DNA from: Fasciola hepatica
Taxonomy: Eukaryota > Platyhelminthes > Trematoda > Plagiorchiida > Fasciolidae
Assembly: GCA_948099385.1 (NCBI GenBank)
Contig: CANUEZ040000165.1
Span: 2,554,501-2,618,500, forward strand
DNA: 64,000 bases
Direction of reading: 5' to 3'
The translations under genes and the position numbers were made by a program. The stretch's first letter is position 1. Every line of letters begins with the position of its first letter. Under the pieces are notes generated by a model that was not told where the DNA came from, did not search any database, and saw nothing but the letters and a program-made list of their open reading frames with translations. Of the stretch, positions 56,201 to 64,000 are shown piece after piece.

Positions 56201-56785
56201 AGTCTAGGATGCCCAACGCGCCCCAACCAATCTTACCCCATTCGGGGTAGCTGAGTAAGAGGTAAGAGGCAATGGTCTTATTTAGTGGCCGGCCCCATTC
56301 GCACACGTCACGTTTTTGTCTACGGACTTCTGTGGCTGTTAAGAAGAGATTTCGCTCCCAGACAAAAAAACCACCGCTCCCTCTAAAAAAGCTGCGTTGC
56401 CTTCCTGACCATTAGCGCTCAGCCTGTCCGATATGGGCGACTCTAAAGGAGCGCTTTGCGATCCAATTGGCATAGCTCTGGGGTTACTCGTAGCGCGCCA
56501 ACTCGATCACCACGGTGCGGTAGCAACATCGATCAGTCTTCAGAGCATGGGTGACGACAACTCCGAGGTCTTTTTTCTCAAGTGTAAGACGAAGCACAGA
56601 ACATCCGAAGCAGTTTCCTTTGCTCTACCAATCCTCATGAGTGCATATATCGATACTGACCGAAATCTCCAGGTGGTCGATCAGTGCGTGTAGATCCTCC
56701 TGTAGTATCCTGCGATCCTCCTTCGATGGGGTGGTGCACCAGATCTTTAGTCCGTCGGCGTAGATGAGGCGCTGTGAATTTGGAC
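56200..56785 (-). pseudogene. CR1/jockey-like RT fragment
   Basis: The minus strand reads RLIYADGLKIWCTTPSKEDR near 56750, then QEDLHALIDHLEISVSI and LEKKDLGVVVTHALK near 56560. YADG replaces the catalytic YADD. The C-terminal part to 56200 is frameshifted. Confidence 0.65.
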
Positions 56786-57000
56786 GATGAGATTCTGCAG
56801 CAATTCCTGTTTATGTGCCGCACAACGCCAAATGCCTCCACACCTGAGATTATCTCCAGCAGAGGTTCTGATGGGTCGAAAACTGAAGACCATCCACAAT
56901 GCCTCGTCGTCATCTAGCAGCTTTGGAATACAAACATTCGCTCTTGTGCGGCGCTTTAGGTATGCAAAAAAGGCACTTTGGTACTCGCCCTAAATCAACC
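56786..57000 (+). pseudogene. LTR-retrotransposon integrase C-terminal fragment
   Basis: The plus strand encodes FLFMCRTTPNAST and, one frame over, LSPAEVLMGRKLKTIHNA, the 'YRTTPHstT..SPAELLmGR..rT' signature of Ty3/gypsy-type integrases. It abuts the minus-strand RT fragment at about 56785, so one element was cut or joined there. Confidence 0.65.
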
Positions 57001-57470
57001 GCAAGTGATCTCTCCAAAGTGATCCGTTTGGTCCGCTTCAGTTCCGTGCACTAGGTGTGAATCCTACGACAGAATTCAAAAACTTTGTGTGGATTGGAAA
57101 AGTTGCCAGCTACTATTTCGTCCTTTAAGATAACTGATCTGTAAGTCAAACAACGATGGGCCCTTCACACAGAGTCGTTGTCAGCTGGGCAGAGATGAGT
57201 CTTAATGAGGTGCAAGATGTCATCAAAAATGACCAGCCAAACCACGCTCACACTGCTGATATCCATGGGGGACCAGATAATGCCTACACCAGCTCTGTGG
57301 ACATCCTCAAATGGCGTGGGACGAACGTTGTGTCCGGTATGCGGCACAGCGATTGGACAAGGCCCACTATTTCAGTGAATCCATAGCTCAATGTGTTCGC
57401 TGACCCCAAGGGGAGGGAAGTGTTCAACATCAGAGCCTCTAGAAGAGATCATCAGTTCAATGTAGTACAT
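57000..57470. other. Segment without recognised features
   Basis: A 76-codon plus-strand frame (57156-57386) has no motif that I recognise. Confidence 0.25.
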
Positions 57471-59940
57471 TCAACCATTAACCTCGCACTCGTTTTGCTT
57501 GCTACCTCGTAACATCGTCGAGTCAAGGGAAAAAAGAATAGAAGCATGAAGTGAAAAAGAGCCGAAAACAAGGTAAGAAGCGGAAATCATGAAGACAGAA
57601 AAACACAAACGCACCTACGCCACTGGCCACGACACCTAGTCATATCACTTAATGTATCCAACTACCTGGTAGGTGGGTAGCTTGGACCCCAACCTGGAAG
57701 TCTCACACGTCCTATTTGGCCAAGTCCACTGGTCAAGGTTTTCATTACCTTTCTGCCATGTCATAGACTGACCACCTCGACCTATATTTCAACCCCTATC
57801 TGCCTTGAAGAACAGCGTAAACCGAGAAAGCCTATCGGCGAGTAAGCGTAACACATACCCCAGCAACCCTAACCTGATTAGATTCAGTACTTATTCCAGT
57901 TAGTGACCATTGGTTTTCAACATCCTAAGTTTTACCTCAGCATTGCTGATACAGTGTTCCCACTATACTGGGATAATGTTATGGACACCGATGCACGAAC
58001 ATCTACAGCCTGACTATTTCCTATCCTGAAGTACTATGTTCCTGAGACCTATAGAAGGACAGACCGAACCGCCGCAATGTACACTAGACCCTTACAGACA
58101 ACCGAATTTCAAATCACCAAAGATAACCGAAGTTAGCAAATCCAAACGCGTTTGGTGAGATGTGACTGTTCAAGTAACAAAACTTATTCACGTCATCTAG
58201 AGATTCCCCTGCCAACACAAGGTTTGGTGTTGAGCCAACTCGGTCCTGCAAAGGTGCAAAACGCACCCCAAAAACTTTGCTTAGTTCTTATTTAGGCCAC
58301 CCAGAAAAACTTGTAAACATACCCGGATCTTCACTCACAAGAACAATCTCGTCCCCATATTCCAGGCCAGACAATTTACTGTCTGAACAAAGATCGATGC
58401 CGCTATTCACACACCAGGATAGAGTTATCTCAAGAATCAATCCAACCACAAAGTTGAAGAGGAAGGGTGAAAGAGGACAACCTTGACGAACACCACCTCT
58501 CGTGGTGAACTCGGGTGAAAGATCGCCGTAAGCATGAACTGCGCTTCGGTTGTTTGTGTACAAGCATTAGAAAGGAGAAGTAAATTTCTCTGACACATCC
58601 TTCAATGAGAGGCAGCGCCACAAAACTTTGCGGTCGACTGAATCGAACGGCGCTTTCAGATCAATAAAGACAGAAAATGTAGGCCTACGGAAGATGGGTC
58701 TGTGCTCTAAGGTTTGCTGAATAGTAAAGATGTGGCCGATATAACCACAACCGGGTCTGAAACCAGCTTGGTTCTCACGTGTACATCCTCCACGGGCGCT
58801 GGATAATCAGTGGAGAATAAGACCGATGACCAGTTTAGACGCGATACTTACCAAGCTAATTCCCCTGTGGTTTCCACAAGAGGACCTGTCACCCTCCTTG
58901 TAAATCCGCACAATCGCCGATTCGCACTATCCTCTGGGGATTCGCTCACTATCCCGGATTACCCGGAGGAGTTTTGATAACTTCAAAACGAAAGCTTCGC
59001 CCCCATCCTTGAAAAAAGACGCAGACAACCCATCGGTCAAACGGCTTTATACCTTTTCAAGTAACCTATCTCCGCATGATCCCCATCTCCGATGGAGGAG
59101 TATTATCTACCTGCATCGTTTCTTTCGTCTGCTATATTCGGAAGGTCCACTGGTGAAGTGGGCCAGGTGAACTGTCCCTTACAGCGTTCCACCCAACGGT
59201 CCAAACGACATCCCTGAGAGTGGATCAGTAAGCCGTCGTACTCCTTGATTAGCTCACTTACACCGGGTTTCCACAGACCGGTCCCTCTAATCAAACGGAA
59301 AAGGTTGCGAGCATCGCCAATGGACGCAGCCTTTTACATTTCCTCACATTTCGCAACCCACCACTGATCGTGGTCATTTCTTAGGCTGCTAGTCATCTGG
59401 CGTATCAGGGATTTACGTAATTCATTGAATGTGGCATCCGGAGGAACAGATCTGCGAGCATCCAACAGAGCAACTGGTTTCAAAGATATCCATAGTTTGT
59501 GAGACCGACTTGAACCGCAGTCCTGTGTGGCATTCGAAGCGGCATATAAAGCTTCGTTGATGTGTTCTCAGCGTTCATCTGGGTCTTGCACATCTGGCTG
59601 CATCGATAACCGTGTCCATAGCTCCGTCTGGAAATTGTACATCTGGTTATCGTCCAGAGGCAACGGCGCGGGACAAGTGGCATTTACTTTGGTGTGACCA
59701 CAGACGAGACGTAAACGGAAGCGAGCACGTACCAAATCGTGATCTGAGTCCACAGGCGTAGACCAAAATGAACGACAATCTTCACTTGACCCATGCCAAA
59801 GGTGACCAATCACAATATGGTCAGTCTGAGTCCAACGTTGTGAAGACGAAGGAGGACGCCATGTGAGTCTATGCCGCTTCTTGTGGCAGAAGTTCGTAGT
59901 CGCCAGAAACAATCTGCGGTCAGAGCACAGCTGAATAAGA
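57471..59940 (-). mobile_element. LINE-A copy 3, endonuclease and RT, mutated active site
   Basis: From 5' to 3' on the minus strand: endonuclease C-terminal part (PVDSDHDLVRARFRLRL near 59750), linker with MIRGTGLWKPGVSELIKE near 59290, RT with GVRQGCPLSPFLFNFVVG near 58480 and LEYGDEIVLVSEDPG near 58350, C-terminal blocks, and 3' UTR ending at 57471. The catalytic YVDD has become YGDE. The endonuclease is cut near 59940, where leader sequence follows directly, so an internal deletion removed its first half. Confidence 0.82.
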
Positions 59941-59984
59941 CGATCGCCGTTGTCAGTGCGACCAAATGAGAAACCCCAGATACT

Positions 59985-60265
59985 CTAATCCCACATCTAT
60001 CTAGTGGAGGTTTCCAGATTAGTAAACTGTTTCTCTTCTCATTTATTCGCTGGAGTATCCTCTTCAGGGGCTTAGTGGTTGGAACCAGATATTGCTCAGC
60101 GACTGGTTCTGAGACTGGACTTCGTATGACCTCTACCCACTGACCTGTCAGGCATGATTGCATACTGGGCTTAAGGAAGCCATCCCGCATAGTTCTTTCG
60201 GTCACGGAGGCACGCAAGCCATTACATTAAGCCAAGGTGCAGTCTCGTCGTAATGGCAACTACCT
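59985..60265 (-). repeat. LINE-A 5'-leader repeat, copy 2
   Basis: It matches 5870-6165 (see there). It directly adjoins the truncated endonuclease of LINE-A copy 3. Confidence 0.6.
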
Positions 60266-60269
60266 GCCA

Positions 60270-60540
60270 TGCCTATCTTAGAGAACCCCGCGGGCGTAAC
60301 TGAATAAATAAAAAACGACGCAGTGTGCTGTATTTTGTTGTGACAGGAAAGCAGATGTTTTGTCCTAGAAGGGAGGAATGGACAGAAGAGATGGTACCTA
60401 ATGGACAAGATAAGGGGATGTCCATTTGGCTAGACGTAGTCTGGGAAAACCTCATCTCAGCAGATATCCAGCCGTCGTTTAAACATGCCGAAACTACTCG
60501 CTGGTACTATATGGGGTGGTAGTTTGTTCCAAGACTTCGT
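60270..60540. other. Segment without recognised features
   Basis: A 65-codon plus-strand frame without motifs; nothing else seen. Confidence 0.25.
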
Positions 60541-60549
60541 CACGTAGTG

Positions 60550-61480
60550 AGAGGAGAAATGTACCAGAAGGCTTCTGATGGCCCTATGTTTCATCAGTTT
60601 GTGCTCGTGTTCCTTCGCGCGTCGCGTTGTTACTTGAAACTAATAAGTGCCTGCCAGTTTTGGATAACCCGATGAGCTGTTTGAAGGTCTCGATCACGTC
60701 TCCTCTCAGGCGACGCCTGTTTAGCATGAACAAGCCCAGTGCTTTGAGGCGCCCTCTGTACGTCCATGCCCGATGCCCAGTAAGCACCTGGGTAAACCGT
60801 CACCGGACGGCTTCCAACAGCTGCATGTCCCTAACGAGTTTCGGTGCCCAGGCCTGGAGGCAGTATTCCAGGTGGAGGCGTACACACGTCTTGTTAAATG
60901 GAATTGTTTTCACATCCCAAAACCTGAGAGTTCGGCACAATTGAAACGTCGACCCATTACGCTTGGCTGCTGACGCAAGGCATTGTTGGGCGGGCTTGAA
61001 GGTTTCGTGCACTTGGGAGCCGAGATATTCTATGACCTCAGTGGTCTCCATTATCCCGGATGACCCTTCATGGAAGCGCCGAGTCTCTCTTGCCCACCCC
61101 CCCCCCCCCCTCCCCCTTCCCCAGTCTTGGAGCAGCTGTCTACACAAACTTGTTTAGAGGGAGCTCCCATGTTTCAGTCCACCCGCATCGTGATCAGGTC
61201 TTTCTGTGCCCAGTTTGAAGATGGTTCCACTACAACCTTAAAATTGCCCGCGAAAAAGAAACCAGGACACCCCAGGGTATCTACCAGGTCATTTAAACAG
61301 ATTGAGAGCAACAGCTGCCCTACCACCGGCCCCTGCGGCACCCAACTGCATTCCTTGGCTAAGCTGGACATCGAATATTCAGCCCGAAACTGAACAGCTC
61401 TACCAGTGAGGTATGCTGCAATCCAGTTCAGCGCCCTTTGTACAATCCTTACGCACTATATTTAGTGCATCAGCCTATGA
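60550..61480 (-). mobile_element. CR1-like LINE copy, RT palm to C-terminus
   Basis: The minus strand reads VPQGPVVGQLLLSICLNDLV near 61340, GCPGFFFAGNFKVVV near 61280 (FADN/FADD box now FAGN), YLGSQVHETFKPAQQCLA near 61020, LHLEYCLQAWAPKLVRDMQL near 60850 and RRRLRGDVIETFKQLIGL near 60690. A long C run at 61097-61116 adds a frameshift. It is inactive. Confidence 0.8.
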
Positions 61481-61917
61481 TTTACCGAGTTGAAGATCTC
61501 GTGGAGATCCAGCTCACACTAGCCTTATGGCATACAAAGATGTGTTCCTCTGCAGAAGGTTTTCTTGTGTTCAATCTGCAAAATACAGAAACCCCACGGA
61601 CAGAAAGGCTCACTAAGTGCATCAACAGGGCTCTATATTGATATTAACCGAACACCATTACGGCTTTGTAACACGAGATTGTTGCGAGAACGATTGGGTG
61701 GCAACCGGGTACGCACCGAAACCCGAACAGGTGTGATAACAAGAACACAGAAACGTACGGAAGCGTGTATTCTCCACCAGGCCATGATCCAGGTATGAAA
61801 AACAGTCATCGAATAACCAAAACGTCAGAACACCAATACAAAGTTCGTTCAGCAGTCATTCATCATATAACGGAATCGTTCGTTGTTCTTGCGTCCCCAC
61901 CAACTGTTCTGAAATGA

Positions 61918-62892
61918 AGAACGAGGAAGCAAGTTTTCAGGGGCGCATTCAAATCATCCGTAACGAATTCGACTCCGTCAATACCTCAGGGATCCGTCCT
62001 ACCTCAGGGATCCGTCCTAGGCCCGGTCCTATTCTTGTTATTTATTAATGACCTAGCATCCAATCTTCAATCACCCAGCTTTATTTTTGCGGATGATGTG
62101 AAGATTGTTGGATCTAAGGGTAGGGCGAACTTGGGCAGGGAAATAGGTACCGTCCTGAACTGGGCATACAAATGGGACTTACCTCTAAACGCTCAAAAAA
62201 GCCATTTGTTGTCAAGGGCAACAGAGAGCCTAACTGTCGCTCATGATCAAGGGCTGTTCATCGTAGAGGCAGCCAGTAGGGTTAAAGACCTGGGGATCAT
62301 CATGAAAAGTGACTTCAAATGGTCAGAGCAGTGCAACGCGGCTGCGCATAAGGCTCGTGGGGAGCTCTTTAGACTGCTGTCAGCTTCGTCTTGCCGGCAG
62401 CCGGAACTATTCGTACCTATTTACATGGCTATAGTACGACCTCACTTAGAAGGTAGTGTGCAGGCTTGGTCACCCTTCTACAAAAAGGACGCCGCCTGCC
62501 TAGAGAAAGTCCAACGTCTCGCCACGCGGATGGTTGAAGGGCAGAGGGGCAAGACTTACAAGCAGAGACTCTGTGACCTGAATCTCTTCTCGTTGGAAAG
62601 GAGGAGACGTCGAGGAGATCTCATAGAAACGTTCAAGGTAATGAAGGGCTTTTCTGGCCTCAGACCAGATAGTCTATTCCAATTGGCCGTAGACTCCAGA
62701 ACAAGGGGACACGAAAAGAAGTTGATAAAAGCCCGATCTAGGTTGATGGCTAGATCGCACTTCTTCAGCAACAGGGTTGTGAACAGTTGGAACGGTCTGC
62801 CTGGTGAAATGGTAGATCTGCAGACAGTCCAATGCTTCAAATGTGCCCTTGATCGCAAGTGGTACGAGATCTTTCCTTGTAGTGAGCCTTAA
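61918..62892 (+). CDS. CR1-like LINE reverse transcriptase, C-terminal 324 codons, open
   Basis: This is the best-preserved transposon frame in the window. It encodes FKSSVTNSTPSIPQGSVL, LGPVLFLLFINDLASNL, PSFIFADDVKIVGS (catalytic FADD intact), KDLGIIMKSDFKWSEQC, YMAIVRPHLEGSVQAWSPFY, EKVQRLATRMVEGQ, RRRRGDLIETFKVMKGF and FSNRVVNSWNGLPGEMVD before the stop at 62890-62892. A TGA at about 61915-61917 and the missing fingers region show it is 5'-truncated. PQGSVL is duplicated by an 18-bp tandem repeat. It is a retrotransposon relic, although open over its remaining length. Confidence 0.82.
   Translation, partial: RTRKQVFRGAFKSSVTNSTPSIPQGSVLPQGSVLGPVLFLLFINDLASNLQSPSFIFADDVKIVGSKGRANLGREIGTVLNWAYKWDLPLNAQKSHLLSRATESLTVAHDQGLFIVEAASRVKDLGIIMKSDFKWSEQCNAAAHKARGELFRLLSASSCRQPELFVPIYMAIVRPHLEGSVQAWSPFYKKDAACLEKVQRLATRMVEGQRGKTYKQRLCDLNLFSLERRRRRGDLIETFKVMKGFSGLRPDSLFQLAVDSRTRGHEKKLIKARSRLMARSHFFSNRVVNSWNGLPGEMVDLQTVQCFKCALDRKWYEIFPCSEP
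61984..62019 (+). repeat. 18-bp tandem duplication in the RT motif
   Basis: CCTCAGGGATCCGTCCTA occurs twice in a row without mismatch. The duplication is in frame and doubles the residues PQGSVL, which form part of the conserved RT block before the catalytic box. Confidence 0.95.
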
Positions 62893-63181
62893 GAATATCA
62901 ACTAGATGGATGACGGGAAGCACTGTCGTCCTTCTGAAGTATGTTTTAGCAGACTTTTTCCCTCATTGCATACTGTCTCAGTGAACGCTCACGATGCATT
63001 ATGTCTCTCGCAGTTGATGTGCGATGAGGTTTTCCGTTTCCCTCTCATTTTTAGCGGGGATTCGACGAACTACACTCGGCAGTGGTGGGTGCATAACTGG
63101 TGTGCATACCATCGAAGGAATTCTGGACGCTCGATTGGCCGTGGCCATTACCTGTCCTGTGCAGACTGAACTGAACTGAAA
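62893..63181 (+). mobile_element. 3' UTR and ACTGA-type tail of the CR1-like element
   Basis: After the RT stop about 250 bp of non-coding sequence ends in a tail, gcagactgaactgaactgaa. The first part is the inverted partner of 63640-63895. A frame of 87 codons over it is also open in the inverted copy, but it begins at no preserved start and is not conserved protein. Confidence 0.7.
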
Positions 63182-63254
63182 TACAACCCTCAGCCCTCTT
63201 GCTACACGCCGACGACTGGCCGGTGTAGCGCAGAACAAGGCCACTTCAGTTCAA

Positions 63255-63639
63255 ACTGCACAGGACAGGTTCAGTTCAGTTCAGTTCAATTTGCACAGGA
63301 CTTGGTGTGGCTAGAGCCAATCGTGTGTCCAGATAGTTGTGTAGTCGGCGCGTTTCCGTAGCCCCCAACACTGCGTGATTTTCTTTTTCTGAAAGGCAGA
63401 AATTTTGTGCAGTATCAGCCTTGGCAGAGTAAGGTGGAAACAATAAGTAAATTGCATCTGACCCTAAAAGCTGCTTAACACAACTCGGGGTATACTGCCA
63501 CCCAACATAGGTCTACTGCTTTCTTAAAAGCCTTCACGGTTGTGGTATTTATGACCTCTTCCGGGAGCTTATTCCAATAGGGTACCACTCTATTTGAGAA
63601 GTACTTCGCCCTAATTTGGAGCCTCGAATGTTTCCTTTG
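63255..63639 (-). mobile_element. CR1-like C-terminal fragment and tail inside the inverted copy
   Basis: The minus strand reads YFSNRVVPYWNKLPEEVINT and VKAFKKAVDLCWVAVYP, the CR1 C-terminus of a different copy, and ends in a gttcagttcagttcagttca-type tail near 63270 (plus-strand view). It lies between the 3' UTR match and the tail of the minus-strand element, so that copy is a composite. Confidence 0.7.
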
Positions 63640-64000
63640 TAATGGCCACGGCCAGTCGAGCGTCCAGAATTCCTTCGATGGTATGCACACCAGTTATGCA
63701 CCCACCACTGCCGAGTGTATTTCGTCGAATCCCCGCTAAAAATGAGAGGGAAACGGAAAACCTCATCGCACATCAACTGCGAGAGACATAATGCATCGTG
63801 AGCGTTCACTGAGACAGTATGCAATGAGGGAAAAAGTCTGCTAAAACATACTCCAGAAGGACCACAGTGCTACCCGTCATCCACCTAGTTGATATTCTTA
63901 AGGCTCACCACAAGGAAAGATCTCGTACCACTTGCGATCAAGGGCACATTTGAGGGATTGGACTGTCTGCAGATCTACCATTTCACCAGGCAGACCGTTC
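63640..64000 (-). mobile_element. Inverted copy of the CR1-like 3' end, runs off the right edge
   Basis: This is the reverse complement of 62788-63147 with few differences, including the end of the RT frame (FHLRG-type C-terminal residues around 63905-64000). The remainder of this copy lies beyond the window. Confidence 0.85.

Noticed and set aside
62906..63169. 87-codon plus-strand frame repeated at 63549-63824 (minus) as a conserved small protein
   Set aside because: Both are the same 3' UTR sequence of a CR1-like element in inverted copies; similarity is due to recent duplication, not protein conservation.

Overview
The window looks like nuclear DNA of a digenean fluke (trematode flatworm) or a close relative. 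There are no bacterial operons. Coding information is scattered in short exons with GT-AG splice signals, and most of the remaining DNA is decayed retroelements of kinds abundant in fluke genomes: APE-type LINEs, CR1-like LINEs, Penelope-like elements with a GIY-YIG domain, Ty3/gypsy pol, tRNA-derived SINEs and long (AT)n tracts. The organism call rests on this repeat mix, not on a species match.

Main result: one minus-strand gene appears to run through most of the window, from about 55.35 kb down to 2.56 kb. I assembled twelve exons by eye from splice sites and codon phase. Exons 4-12 (46629 to 2556) join without a phase conflict into about 837 codons plus stop. Their order of local similarities matches FAAP100, the Fanconi anaemia core-complex partner of FANCB and FANCL (N-terminal beta-propeller, then a C-terminal part). 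Exons 1-3 (55349 to 48841) are phase-compatible but I do not recognise them; they may be the N-terminus of the same gene or part of a neighbour. About 2.8 kb of coding sequence is spread over about 53 kb; introns range from 61 bp to about 11.5 kb.

The introns hold the repeats. I use local family names. LINE-A: 3060-6165(-), 16296-19182(-), 57471-60265(-), with 3' fragments at 8210-8440, 34080-34790, 53455-53700 and 54500-54946. LINE-B: 1-2065(-), 15050-16295(+). LINE-C: 21107-21975(+), 21978-24165(-), 30402-31425(-). LINE-D: 9120-10915(+), 49070-52150(+), probably 6490-6860(+). LINE-E: 27560-29100(+), 35870-36250(+). CR1-like LINEs lie at 41480-42060, 43450-43980, 56200-56790 and 60550-64000. 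Penelope-like elements lie at 39735-41280(-), 44076-44523(+) and 32540-33260(-). A Ty3/gypsy 3' half is at 19183-21106(+). Four tRNA-like SINE families (A-D) and a DDE transposase fragment (26745-27174) complete the set.

Several repeats form large inverted pairs with near-identical arms, and a 347-bp insertion flanked by a 12-bp direct repeat contains an almost perfect 117-bp-arm palindrome. Nearly every transposon ORF is broken; the best preserved is a CR1-like reverse transcriptase at 61918-62892.
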